From Acidimicrobiales bacterium (GTDB taxonomy: Bacteria > Actinomycetota > Acidimicrobiia > Acidimicrobiales > Aldehydirespiratoraceae): a stretch of 64,000 nt of DNA. The notes under the pieces were generated by a model. That model worked only from the letters and a program-made list of their open reading frames with translations. It had not been told where the DNA came from and did not search any database. This document shows, piece by piece, positions 8,299 through 17,204 of the stretch (the first letter of the stretch is position 1; every line of letters begins with the position of its first letter). The stretch is from contig JAJCXZ010000016.1 in NCBI GenBank assembly GCA_029263175.1, forward strand, positions 1-64,000. The letters are read 5' to 3'. The position numbers and the translations under genes were made by a program.

Positions 8299-9537
8299 TC
8301 AGATCGGGAGGTCTCCGGTAGCGGCTCGAGTGGTGCCGTGGTCTTTCCATGCGGCGATGGTTCGCTGCGCGATACGCATCTGGTGCACCTCGTCGGCGCC
8401 ATCGGCGAAGCGCGCCCATCGTGCGTGCTGGTACATGTGGGCCAGCGGCGTGTCGGTTGAATAGCCGAGCGCCCCGTGCACCTGGATCGAACGGTCGATG
8501 ATCCGGTTCAACGAGTTGGCGACGAAGTGCTTGGCCATCGATACCTCACTCTTGAAGTCGACCCCGGCATCGATCTTCGATGCCGCGTGCAGCACCATCA
8601 GCTTGCATTGGTAAAGCTCCATGGCCGAGTCGGCGATCAGCCACTGGATGCCCTGTTTCTCGGCGAGGATCGATCCGTGGCTGTAGCGGTCGAGGGACCG
8701 CTCGACCATCATGTCGAGTGCCGTCTCTGCCTGGGCTATCCACCGCATGCAATGGGCGAGGCGGGCCGGGCCGAGCCGGTACTGGCCGAGCATGTGCCCC
8801 TGGCCTCGTTCGCCGAGCATCTGGCTCCGGTGAACACGGAGATCTTCGATCAGGATCTCGGAGTGGCCGGTGCCGCCGTGCATCGTCTCGATCTGGCGAA
8901 CCTCAGTCCACCCTGTTTGAGGAAGATCGACAATGAAGGCGGTGTTGCCCGCCTGGGGGAGATCCGGATCGTCCTCGGTACGGGCAATGAGGATGGCGAA
9001 GTTCGCTCGGTGGGCATTGGAGATGAACCACTTGTGGCCGTTCAGCACCCACTCGTCGCCGTCTTGATAGCCGGTCGTGCGGATGAGGGTGGGATCAGAG
9101 CCGGCCACTTCCGGCTCGGTCATGGCGAAGCATGACCATGCGGTTCCTTTGCACAACGGCTTCAGGTACTTCTCAGCCTGCTCGGGAGTGGCCCAATGCA
9201 GAAGCGTGTGCATGTTGCCCTCGTCGGGAGCCTGGCAGTTGAAGACCCACGGGCCGTAGTAGCTCTTGGCGGCCTCGGCCTGAACCATGGCGAGTGCGAC
9301 ATGCCCGAGACCCATGCCACCCCACTCCTCGGGCATGTGCGGGAGCCAGATCCCGTCCTTGAATGCCTTCTTGCGCAGATCGATCAACGCCTCCATTCGG
9401 TCCTTGCCTTCGAGCGGGGCACCCTCACCGCGGCCCTCGATGACCGCCTCGACCGGCTTGATGACATCGACAACAAACGCTCGTACGCGGTCACGAATCG
9501 CTTCCAGTTCTGGAGTCAGCGTGAAGTCAATCGCCAT
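8299..9537 (-). CDS. acyl-CoA dehydrogenase, ACAD10/11-like
   Basis: This 412-residue acyl-CoA dehydrogenase has MTEPEVAGSDP and NGHKWFISNA flavin/substrate segments and a C-terminal FADGADEVHQM motif. That ADG-DEVH form is typical of the ACAD10/ACAD11 clade, where an Asp occupies the usual Glu base position. The clade acts on long or branched acyl-CoAs, and the mammalian members handle 4-hydroxyacyl-CoAs. A strong AAGGAG site sits 5 bases before ATG 9537. It is co-transcribed with the SDR downstream, so a two-step acyl-chain oxidation unit is likely. Confidence 0.9.
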   Translation of the reverse strand: MAIDFTLTPELEAIRDRVRAFVVDVIKPVEAVIEGRGEGAPLEGKDRMEALIDLRKKAFKDGIWLPHMPEEWGGMGLGHVALAMVQAEAAKSYYGPWVFNCQAPDEGNMHTLLHWATPEQAEKYLKPLCKGTAWSCFAMTEPEVAGSDPTLIRTTGYQDGDEWVLNGHKWFISNAHRANFAILIARTEDDPDLPQAGNTAFIVDLPQTGWTEVRQIETMHGGTGHSEILIEDLRVHRSQMLGERGQGHMLGQYRLGPARLAHCMRWIAQAETALDMMVERSLDRYSHGSILAEKQGIQWLIADSAMELYQCKLMVLHAASKIDAGVDFKSEVSMAKHFVANSLNRIIDRSIQVHGALGYSTDTPLAHMYQHARWARFADGADEVHQMRIAQRTIAAWKDHGTTRAATGDLPI

Positions 9538-9564
9538 ACGGGCTCCTTGTTCCGATCGGCTGAA

Positions 9565-10410
9565 CTATGGCAGCCCTGCCCCAGGAACCGCCACTCGAGC
9601 CGACAGCACCGTGGTCAAGCCCTTCCCCCGTAGCTTGTCCGGATCCGAGCTCGGGGAACGGAACACATACAACGTGCGACGATCCTCCCCACCCAGCATG
9701 CAGGCGACCGCATGCGCTCCCGTGGCGATCTCGTCGGTGATCTCACCACCCTCGATCACCCGAGCGACTCGACCACCCCTGAAATCGGCCATCCAGATGC
9801 CGCCGTCTGCATCGAGACAGCACCCATCGGGGGTTGATCCCTCGATCCTGGCCCAGAGCCGACGGTTTGCCAGTGTGCCGTCGGCTTCGATGTCCCACGC
9901 CGTGTACTGCCCTGCGTAGGTCTCCCCCACGATCAGGGTCGATCCATCGGGAGTGATCACGGATCCGTTTGGGAACATCAACTCGGCGGCGGCTTCACTC
10001 GCCTCGCCGTCGGGCGTCACTCGGGCCAGCACTGCCTTGGCGAACTCGCCGCCGCCCTCGGAGTCAAACCCGAAGTTCCCGACATAGGCAGTCCCATCTG
10101 CTGCCACCACCATGTCGTTGCAGAATCCCGTGGCAAGTCCGGAGAGGTCGGCATGGGTTCGTACCGCGCCATCCGCCCCGACCGCGAGAACAGAGCGCTT
10201 GACCATCGAGACGACGAGCAGCGTGCCATCGGGCATCCACCCAAGTCCGGAAGGCCGATCATCGAGCTGCAGTTGCAGCTCCTCGTTGCCATCGGAGTCG
10301 AGCGTGTAGACGCCGCCTCGGTAGAAGTCGGAGAACCAGAGCCGACCGTCACGCCAGCGCGGACCCTCTCCGAAGTCGACGCCGGTCAGAACAGTGGTGA
10401 ACTCGGCCAT
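9565..10410 (-). CDS. SMP-30/gluconolactonase/LRE family protein
   Basis: This 281-residue six-bladed beta-propeller protein of the regucalcin/gluconolactonase type has metal ligands in the expected places: Glu in GEGPRW, Asn in GFCNDMVV, Asn in FPNGSVI and Asp in TPDGCC. It would hydrolyse a lactone or ester; the substrate is not deducible. There is no signal peptide. The start ATG is fixed by TAGGGT 6 bases upstream. It ends 27 bases before the acyl-CoA dehydrogenase start but that gene has its own ribosome site. Confidence 0.85.
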   Translation of the reverse strand: MAEFTTVLTGVDFGEGPRWRDGRLWFSDFYRGGVYTLDSDGNEELQLQLDDRPSGLGWMPDGTLLVVSMVKRSVLAVGADGAVRTHADLSGLATGFCNDMVVAADGTAYVGNFGFDSEGGGEFAKAVLARVTPDGEASEAAAELMFPNGSVITPDGSTLIVGETYAGQYTAWDIEADGTLANRRLWARIEGSTPDGCCLDADGGIWMADFRGGRVARVIEGGEITDEIATGAHAVACMLGGEDRRTLYVFRSPSSDPDKLRGKGLTTVLSARVAVPGAGLP

Positions 10411-10416
10411 CCGGCG

Positions 10417-10422
10417 ACCCTA
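10417..10422 (-). promoter_or_regulatory. -10 element TAGGGT, SMP-30 gene (leaderless)
   Basis: TAGGGT is followed by CGCCGG and ATG 10410. It lies in the 31-base gap downstream of ftsX, so this gene can be transcribed separately from the ftsEX operon. Confidence 0.6.
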
Positions 10423-10441
10423 GTCACCAGGGCAGGCTGGG

Positions 10442-11338
10442 TCAGGCGTCGAGATAGCGGGTGACGGCCACAAGCGATCCGACCACGGACACCGCGATCG
10501 CGATGCCGAGCACAAGGATGCTCGTGGACAAGAACTCGTTGTCGCTGACCTCGAACCCGGCCAGCAGCTCAAGACCATCCGGCTCGCTGAACTCGGAGAT
10601 CACGAAACGGCGGAATGCATAGAGACCACCCCACGCGAACAGTGCACCGATAACCGCTTGCGCCAGGCCTTCGAGCATGAACGGAATGCGGATGAACCAA
10701 TTGGTTGCACCCACCACCTTCATGATCTCGATCTCACGACCACGGTTGCGGATGGCACTCACGATGTTGGTGAGAATCAAGAGCGTCGCCGCGGCCAGCA
10801 AGACGAACGAGCCGAGGAACAAGAAGAGCCCGACACGGTCGGCAAGGTCCTGGATGGCGCGGATCGTCTCGTTGGCGGAGACAACTTCCTTGACGCCGGG
10901 TCGGCCCCGGAACTGATTCGCCAGCTCCTCGACGACGTCGGCATCCGGATCGAGCGGTACCACCCGGTACGAAGGAGGCATCGCCTCAGGCGTCACGACC
11001 TCGATCATCTCGGGAGTGTCGGCGAAGAGTTCTTTGAACTCCTCAAACGTCTCGAGCTGGTCGACGTAGTTGTGGTCCTGGATCTGGGGGCTGCTGTTGA
11101 GCGCCTCTTGGATCGCCGCATCCTGCTCGACCGACGCCTCCGGGTTCATCCAGATGACGAACTCGATGCCACCCTCCCAGCGCTGGGTGGCATTGGCGAC
11201 GGCGTAGTCGAACATGAAGAACGAGCCGAACATCAACAGCGACACGCCGATCGTGATGATCGTGGCCGTGGTGAGCAGGACGTTGCGCCAGAGATTGACG
11301 CCGGTTTCGCGCAGGGCGTAGATGGGACTGATGGCCAT
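10442..11338 (-). CDS. ftsX: cell-division ABC transporter membrane subunit FtsX
   Basis: The 298-residue product has FtsX topology: a cytoplasmic N-terminus, TM1 ~20-45, a large extracellular domain ~46-168, and three further membrane segments (~169-194, ~217-240, ~270-293) around a conserved cytoplasmic loop (REIEIMKVVGAT). FtsX pairs with FtsE and transmits ATPase-driven movement to peptidoglycan hydrolases outside the cell. The extracellular domain carries EFVIWM (59-64) and PEAMP (117-121), motifs that recur in the upstream lipoprotein. It starts 11 bases after the ftsE stop. smpB, often next in other actinobacteria, is not here. Confidence 0.97.
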   Translation of the reverse strand: MAISPIYALRETGVNLWRNVLLTTATIITIGVSLLMFGSFFMFDYAVANATQRWEGGIEFVIWMNPEASVEQDAAIQEALNSSPQIQDHNYVDQLETFEEFKELFADTPEMIEVVTPEAMPPSYRVVPLDPDADVVEELANQFRGRPGVKEVVSANETIRAIQDLADRVGLFLFLGSFVLLAAATLLILTNIVSAIRNRGREIEIMKVVGATNWFIRIPFMLEGLAQAVIGALFAWGGLYAFRRFVISEFSEPDGLELLAGFEVSDNEFLSTSILVLGIAIAVSVVGSLVAVTRYLDA

Positions 11339-11349
11339 GGTGCGCCTCC

Positions 11350-12027
11350 CTACTCGTAGACACCGCGGGCTTGATCGCGCACGATCACTCCGCGGTCGAG
11401 TTCGATTACACGGCGGCGCATCGTGTCGACGATGCCGCGGTCGTGGGTGGCCATTACAACGGTTGTGCCGGTGCGATTGATTCGGTCGAGAAGGCGCATG
11501 ATTCCGACCGACGTCTGCGGGTCGAGGTTGCCGGTGGGCTCGTCGGCCAAGAGGATCAGCGGTCGATTCACGAAGGCGCGCGCTATCGAGACGCGCTGCT
11601 GTTCACCACCGGAGAGTTCGTGGGGGAAGTTCTCGAGTTTCTGGGTGAGCCCAACCAACTCGAGAATCGCTGGTACCTGCTTCTTGACGACGTGACGGGG
11701 CTTACCGATCACTTCGAGTGCGAATGCGACATTTTCGCCGACCGTCTTGTTGGGGAGGAGCTTGAAGTCCTGGAAGATGTAGCCGATGTTGCGGCGGAGG
11801 TACGGCACCTTCCATGTGCCGAGCTGCGCGATGTCCTTGCCGGCAACGAAGATCTTGCCGTGCTCGGGCACTTCTTCGCGGTTGAGGAGGCGAATGAACG
11901 TGGATTTGCCGGAGCCAGAGGCCCCGACGAGAAACACGAACTCGCCTTTGACGATGTCGAGCGTGGCGTCGCGCAACGCGACGTTGTCGCCTTTGTAGAC
12001 CTTGGTGACGTTCTCGAGTTTGATCAT
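11350..12027 (-). CDS. ftsE: cell-division ATP-binding protein FtsE
   Basis: This 225-residue ABC ATPase has Walker [10 protein letters not shown] (35-43), a Q-loop in YIFQDFKLL, signature LSGGEQQ (138-144), Walker B LILLADEP (157-164) and a switch His in ATHDRG. It is the cytoplasmic partner of FtsX and energises septal cell-wall hydrolysis. An AGGA site lies just before ATG 12027. A 70-base gap separates it from the lipoprotein gene, so it may also have its own promoter. Confidence 0.97.
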   Translation of the reverse strand: MIKLENVTKVYKGDNVALRDATLDIVKGEFVFLVGASGSGKSTFIRLLNREEVPEHGKIFVAGKDIAQLGTWKVPYLRRNIGYIFQDFKLLPNKTVGENVAFALEVIGKPRHVVKKQVPAILELVGLTQKLENFPHELSGGEQQRVSIARAFVNRPLILLADEPTGNLDPQTSVGIMRLLDRINRTGTTVVMATHDRGIVDTMRRRVIELDRGVIVRDQARGVYE

Positions 12028-12097
12028 GCCGATCCTGTGGACTAACCGCTCGCCCGACGGCGAGACGCTAGCAGCGCGATCCCGTTATCCAGTGTCA

Positions 12098-12856
12098 TCA
12101 CGGGCATACCGTCCGCACCGCGGCCGGTGGTCGCACGATGACGGAACTGATGTCGGCCACCGACTCGAGATCGTCTCGAATCGACAGAAGGTCGCCCTGT
12201 CCTGATTCCTCGCCGACGTCGACCAGCAATGCGGTCGGCATGGCCTCAACCGAGAGGACGCTCGACAGCTCGGGCTGGAACTCGAAGAGCACGAGCATCT
12301 GCGCAAACGCGGCTTCCTGGCCGAGCACATCGACCGCGAAGTCAGCGAGATGGACGGATTGGATCTCGTCGGCTGAATCATCGCGGGCGAGCCACACGAT
12401 CAGATCGGTCTGGTCCCCCCAATAGCAGAGTGGATCGAGCCGTCGAACAGGGCTTCCGATCGTGACATTCTGCACCCCACGCTGTCGGGCCAGGATGTCT
12501 CCGGTCTCCACAAGCCACTCGTCACCGAAACCAGGGTCAACGACCAGATCGACGAGCACAGCCTCCCCGACCGAGTCCGATCCATCGAGTCCGGGGCCAT
12601 AAGCGCTGGCCAGGAGCGTTGGATCCAGGGCGACCTCCTCGGTATCGCGCCATTCAATCCGCATCAGATCCGCGTCCCCCACCCGATCGTGAAGGGCTTC
12701 GAGCGAGGCCTCGACGTCACCGACGAACGCATCGTCCACAAAGAAGATCACGATTTCAGCATCGGCGGTCTCGACGCGTTCGGTGTAGCCCTCGCGGGGG
12801 GCGGCGCAGCCAACCACCACGAGGGCAACGAGCGCTACGACCCACCGCAAGATCAC
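12098..12856 (-). CDS. lipoprotein with two FtsX-extracellular-domain-like repeats
   Basis: The 252-residue product has a short hydrophobic signal and a lipobox Cys at 17 (VVVGC), so it is predicted to be anchored outside the membrane. The rest divides into two similar halves. Repeat 1 (~34-133) runs from EIVIFF through VLVDLVVDP (100-108) to GVQNV. Repeat 2 (~151-241) runs from DLIVWL through VEAMP (203-207) and ALLVDVG to ISSVIV. Both follow the order and spacing of the FtsX extracellular domain encoded two genes downstream. The GTG start at 12856 is chosen because it overlaps the previous stop (GTGA) and directly precedes the signal sequence. A longer frame lacks a plausible signal. Confidence 0.75.
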   Translation of the reverse strand: MILRWVVALVALVVVGCAAPREGYTERVETADAEIVIFFVDDAFVGDVEASLEALHDRVGDADLMRIEWRDTEEVALDPTLLASAYGPGLDGSDSVGEAVLVDLVVDPGFGDEWLVETGDILARQRGVQNVTIGSPVRRLDPLCYWGDQTDLIVWLARDDSADEIQSVHLADFAVDVLGQEAAFAQMLVLFEFQPELSSVLSVEAMPTALLVDVGEESGQGDLLSIRDDLESVADISSVIVRPPAAVRTVCP

Positions 12857-13224
12857 GTGATGCTGGTGGACTGCCAGGCTTCGAACTGCCAGCCGGCGTT
12901 GGTGTGAACCCACACCGCGGTGTAGCGCAAGTCGAGATCGATCGGCTGCTCCTTGAACGAAACGGCCAACTTCGCACGGCCGGTGACAAGCGCGGTATCC
13001 GCGAAGACGCGGATGTCGGTGTCGAGACGCTCAGCCTCACGATACGACACCGGACCATTGCGGACATTGTCCAGGAACACTGCCTTCGTGTCAGTGCCGC
13101 TGTGGCTGTGCGTGTAGGTGAGGCTCTCACTCAACAGGGTCTCGAGGGCGTCTGCATCACCGCTGGTCATCGCCGCGAAGCGTCGCTGTTCGAGATCCTC
13201 GATCGTTTCGGGAGTATGGGTCAT
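12853..13224 (-). CDS. NTF2-like (SnoaL/DUF4440-type) protein
   Basis: This is a 123-residue single-domain protein. It has the NTF2-like pattern of an N-terminal helix (DLEQRRFAAMTSGD), LLSESLTYTHSHSG, and a closing strand WVHTNAGWQFEAWQST. Members bind small ligands or act as lyases, isomerases or immunity-like proteins; no catalytic identity can be assigned. Its ATG overlaps the prfB stop (ATGA) and its stop overlaps the lipoprotein start (GTGA), so it is translationally coupled in the prfB-to-ftsX operon. Confidence 0.85.
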   Translation of the reverse strand: MTHTPETIEDLEQRRFAAMTSGDADALETLLSESLTYTHSHSGTDTKAVFLDNVRNGPVSYREAERLDTDIRVFADTALVTGRAKLAVSFKEQPIDLDLRYTAVWVHTNAGWQFEAWQSTSIT

Positions 13225-14333
13225 GCTTCAGCCGCCTGGGCTCGGGTCCACCGGAGATAGGCCTCCATGAACGGTTCGACGTCACCGTTGAGCACATTCT
13301 CGACCTGCGCGGTCTCGTGCTCGGTCCGTAGATCCTTCACCATCTGATACGGCTGCATGACATAGCTGCGGATCTGACTGCCGAAGCCCACGTTCTGCTG
13401 CACGCCGGTGATGCCCGCGATCTCTTCGTCTCGCTTCTTGCGTTCGAGATCAAGCAGCTTGGCGGCCATCATCTGCATGGCGCGGTCCTTGTTCTGGTGT
13501 TGGCTGCGTTCGTTCTGACAGCTGGTGACCAACCCGGTCGGCAGGTGGGTGATGCGCACGGCCGAGTCGGTGACGTTGACGTGCTGACCACCGGCGCCCG
13601 ACGAGCGGTAGGTGTCGATCCGCAACTCTTTCTCATCGATTTCGATCTCTTCGGAGACCGCTTCGAAGAACGGCGCAACCTGAAGCGCACAGAAAGCGGT
13701 TTGCCGCTTGCCCTCGTTGTTGAACGGCGAAATCCGCACCAAGCGATGAACCCCGTGCTCACCCTTGATCAAGCCGTACGCGTGACGGCCCTTCAGGATG
13801 AATTCGACACTGCTGAGGCCGGCCTCGGTCCCCTCGCTGACGGCGGTGACCTCGATCTCGAATCCTCGCCGATCAGCCCAGCGGTTGTACATCCGCATCA
13901 GCATCTCGGCCCAGTCCTGGGCATCGGTGCCGCCCTCGCCGGACTTGATCTGACAAACGGCGTCGCCCTCGTCGAACTCGCCGGTGAAGAGCGCACGCAT
14001 CTCCAGCTCCTCGAGCTGGGTTTCCAACGCGGTGAGTGCACCAGCGATCTCGAGTTCGAGGGAATCGTCGCCCTCCTCGCGAGCCATCTCGTGAAGCGTG
14101 GCCGCGTCGTCGACTTCCCCGCTCAGCTGGGAATACCGCTCGATGTCCTCGTTGACCCCGGCGAGCTCGGACGTGACCTTGCGAGCCTTGTCCTGATCGT
14201 CCCAGAGGTCCGGGCGTGATGCTTCGGCTTCGAGCTGGGGTTGACGCATTTCGAGTTCGTCGATCCGGAGGTAGCCCCGTGCCTCGTCGACGCGGCCGCG
14301 GATCGCGGTTATCTGATCAGTGAAGTCCTGCAT
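13221..14333 (-). CDS. prfB: peptide chain release factor 2
   Basis: This 370-residue class I release factor terminates translation at UGA and UAA. The stop-codon tripeptide is SPF (202-204), specific for RF2, and the peptidyl-transferase motif is GGQ (248-250). The reading frame is continuous, so the autoregulatory frameshift known in E. coli prfB is absent. It is the first gene of a likely operon with the NTF2-like gene, the lipoprotein, ftsE and ftsX. prfB next to ftsEX is a known actinobacterial arrangement. A TTGACC hexamer about 55-60 bases upstream may be its -35 box. Confidence 0.97.
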   Translation of the reverse strand: MQDFTDQITAIRGRVDEARGYLRIDELEMRQPQLEAEASRPDLWDDQDKARKVTSELAGVNEDIERYSQLSGEVDDAATLHEMAREEGDDSLELEIAGALTALETQLEELEMRALFTGEFDEGDAVCQIKSGEGGTDAQDWAEMLMRMYNRWADRRGFEIEVTAVSEGTEAGLSSVEFILKGRHAYGLIKGEHGVHRLVRISPFNNEGKRQTAFCALQVAPFFEAVSEEIEIDEKELRIDTYRSSGAGGQHVNVTDSAVRITHLPTGLVTSCQNERSQHQNKDRAMQMMAAKLLDLERKKRDEEIAGITGVQQNVGFGSQIRSYVMQPYQMVKDLRTEHETAQVENVLNGDVEPFMEAYLRWTRAQAAEA

Positions 14334-14395
14334 TGTGTTTTAGAGACGATGTTCCTGGGTGACGCTGCCCTGGTCAACGCTAGGGCGTGCCGAGG

Positions 14396-17146
14396 CTATT
14401 CGGTGGCGTTCGGCCGCCCGTGACACTGCTTGTACTTCTTGCCGCTGCCACATGGGCACGGCTCGTTGCGACCTACCTTCTCGAGCTCAGACTTCACGAC
14501 CGGCGCCCGGTTTCGGGGCTCGTTCGCTTTTTTTGGAGCAGGCGCACCGGCATCGGGGATCTGCGAGATCGGAGTGCCGGCCGAAGCCTCGGACTTCTCC
14601 TCGGTCACACCCTCGAACTGAGGTTCGTCTGCACCAGGGCTGGGAGGGATCGCGTTGCCGTCTTCGTCACGTTCTCTCGTGGCGACCTGCACGTGCATCA
14701 CGTACTTGACGAAGTCGAGCGCAATGCTCGTCATCATCATGCCGAACATCTCGAATCCCTCACGCTGCCACTCGGTGGCGGGATCCTTCTGGCCCATCGC
14801 CCGCAGGTGGATGCCTTCACGCAACAGGTCCATCTCACGCAGGTGCTGACGCCACATCTGATCGATGATGCGCAGCATGACCTGACGCTCGACCTGGCGC
14901 AGGACGTCTTCGCCCAGCTCGGCCTCGCGCGCTTCGTAGAGCTTGAGTCCCTCGTCATGAAGCAGGTCTTCGAGCGAGTCGATGGTGCGGCAATCGCGAG
15001 CCTGTTCGAGGGTGACCTCACTCGGCCACAAGGTGCCGATCTGAGTCAGCAATCCTTCGAGATCCCACTCTTCGAAGATGTCGGACACGCAGTAGGTGCC
15101 GACCGCGCCCTCTACGGCATCGCTGAGATACTCGAGTGCTTCGTCGCGCAGGTCTGCGCCGTCGAGGATCTGACCGCGGCGCCGGTAGATCACCTTGCGC
15201 TGCTCGTTCATCACCTCGTCGTACTTGAGCACGTTCTTGCGGGTCTCCGCGTTGCGCTGTTCGACCGTGTTCTGGGCTCGTTCGATCGCCTTCGTGACCA
15301 TCTTGGCCTCGATGGGCACGTCGTCGGGCAGCGCCCGATCCATGACCCAGTTCATGGCGCCGGTGGCGAAGAGACGCATCAGCTCATCCTCGAGCGACAG
15401 GTAGAAGCGGCTGGCTCCCGGGTCGCCCTGGCGGCCAGAGCGACCACGCAGCTGGTTGTCGATCCGGCGACTCTCGTGACGCTCGGTGCCGAGCACATAC
15501 AGGCCACCGAGCTCGAGAACCTTCTGCTTCTCGGCTTCGGTCGTCACCTCATGCTTGGCGAGGAGCTCGTCGTAGCGGGCCGTGAATTCGTCGGTCCCGG
15601 GTTCGAGACCCTCCGCCTGTGCATCGCGATTGGCGAGGCCCTCGGGGTTCCCGCCGAGCAGGATGTCGACGCCTCGGCCGGCCATGTTCGTGGCCACGGT
15701 GACAGCGTGCAAACGACCGGCTTGAGTGACGATCTCCGCCTCACGAAGATGCTGCTTCGCGTTGAGCACCTCGTGAGGAATGCCGCGCTTCTCCATTTCA
15801 CGGGAGAGCACCTCAGACTTCTCGACGGATACGGTGCCGACCAGCACGGGCTGACCTCGCTCGTGGCGTTCGGTGATGTCGTCGATACACGCCGTGAACT
15901 TGGCGACCTCCGTCTTGTAGATCAGGTCGCCGTCGTCGATGCGAGCGAGCGGTCGATGCGTTGGCACCGGGACAACATGCAGGCCGTACGTGCCGACGAA
16001 TTCGGCGGCTTCGGTCTCAGCCGTGCCGGTCATACCCGCCAGGCGCTCATAGAGGCGGTAGTAGTTCTGGAGCGTGATCGTGGCGAGAGTCTGATTCTCT
16101 TCCTTGATCGACACACCTTCCTTGGCCTCAACCGCCTGGTGAAGACCGTCAGACCAGCGGCGCCCCTCGAGTACACGACCGGTGAATTCGTCGACGATGT
16201 TGACCTCGCCCTTGGAGCTGACGATGTAGTCCTTGTCCTTGCGGTACAACTCCTTGGCGCGCAGCGCGGCCTGGAGTTGATGGACGAAGTTCGCCGACAC
16301 CTGGTCGTACAGGTTCTCGATACCCAAGGCCCGTTCGACCGCGTGGACGCCCTCTTCGAGCGGAGCGACGGTGCGCTTCTCCTCGTCGACCTCGTAGTGC
16401 ACGTCGCGTTGCAGCCCCCGAGCGATCGACGCGAACTTCACGTAGAGCTTGGCGGCGTCAGCGACCCGGCCCGAGATGATCAGCGGCGTACGAGCCTCGT
16501 CGATCAGAATCGAGTCGATCTCGTCCACGATGCAGTAGTGGTGGCCCCGCTGCACCTGCTTGTTTCGAGCCATCGCCATGTTGTCGCGGAGATAGTCGAA
16601 GCCGAACTCGTTGTTGGTGCCATAGGTGATGTCGGCCGCGTACTGCGCTCGTTTGAACGTGCTGTCGCGGTTGCCGGCCAGAACGAGACCCATCTCGAGA
16701 CCCAACCAACCGTGAATCTGACCCATCCACTCGGCATCTCGCCGAGCGAGATAGTCGTTGACAGTGACGACATGGACACCCCTGCCGGTGACGCCGTTGA
16801 GGTAGATCGGCAGTGTCGACGTGAGGGTCTTTCCCTCGCCCGTCTTCATTTCGGCGACCCATCCGAGGTGGAGTGCCGCGCCGCCGACCATCTGCTCGTC
16901 GTAGTGACGCTGACCGAGGACTCGCCTGGATGCCTCACGCACCACCGCGAACGATTCGATCAACAGATCGTCGGGCTCTTCGCCCTTGTCGAGGCGCGAA
17001 CGGAACTCACCCGTCTTGGCCTTGAGCGCGTCATCGCTCAACACCTCGATCTCGGGCTCCATCGCATTGATGTCGGGGACAAGCGCCTGAAGGGCCTTGA
17101 GCTTGCGCCCTTCACCACTCCTGAGAACCTTGCTGAAAATGCTCAT
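14396..17146 (-). CDS. secA: preprotein translocase ATPase SecA
   Basis: The 916 residues include every SecA landmark: Walker A in MKTGEGKT (100-107), the VVDEIDS DEAD-type motif (read as CIVDEIDS), the MTGTAETEA and GRSGRQGDPG helicase motifs, and a C-terminal zinc site (Cys 897, 899, 908, His 909) that binds SecB or ribosomes. SecA drives export through SecYEG. A TAGACT hexamer 11 bases before ATG suggests a very short 5' leader. The zinc tail is preceded by an acidic, proline-containing linker. Confidence 0.98.
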   Translation of the reverse strand: MSIFSKVLRSGEGRKLKALQALVPDINAMEPEIEVLSDDALKAKTGEFRSRLDKGEEPDDLLIESFAVVREASRRVLGQRHYDEQMVGGAALHLGWVAEMKTGEGKTLTSTLPIYLNGVTGRGVHVVTVNDYLARRDAEWMGQIHGWLGLEMGLVLAGNRDSTFKRAQYAADITYGTNNEFGFDYLRDNMAMARNKQVQRGHHYCIVDEIDSILIDEARTPLIISGRVADAAKLYVKFASIARGLQRDVHYEVDEEKRTVAPLEEGVHAVERALGIENLYDQVSANFVHQLQAALRAKELYRKDKDYIVSSKGEVNIVDEFTGRVLEGRRWSDGLHQAVEAKEGVSIKEENQTLATITLQNYYRLYERLAGMTGTAETEAAEFVGTYGLHVVPVPTHRPLARIDDGDLIYKTEVAKFTACIDDITERHERGQPVLVGTVSVEKSEVLSREMEKRGIPHEVLNAKQHLREAEIVTQAGRLHAVTVATNMAGRGVDILLGGNPEGLANRDAQAEGLEPGTDEFTARYDELLAKHEVTTEAEKQKVLELGGLYVLGTERHESRRIDNQLRGRSGRQGDPGASRFYLSLEDELMRLFATGAMNWVMDRALPDDVPIEAKMVTKAIERAQNTVEQRNAETRKNVLKYDEVMNEQRKVIYRRRGQILDGADLRDEALEYLSDAVEGAVGTYCVSDIFEEWDLEGLLTQIGTLWPSEVTLEQARDCRTIDSLEDLLHDEGLKLYEAREAELGEDVLRQVERQVMLRIIDQMWRQHLREMDLLREGIHLRAMGQKDPATEWQREGFEMFGMMMTSIALDFVKYVMHVQVATRERDEDGNAIPPSPGADEPQFEGVTEEKSEASAGTPISQIPDAGAPAPKKANEPRNRAPVVKSELEKVGRNEPCPCGSGKKYKQCHGRPNATE

Positions 17147-17204
17147 AGCTGCAACGGAGTCTACCGACCCACTCGGGCGAGCCTCTGCAACCCGCCAAGC
17201 CCGT

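Noticed and set aside
13221..14333. Programmed frameshift in prfB
   Set aside because: The frame is continuous from ATG through GGQ, and there is no early in-frame UGA with a slippery site.
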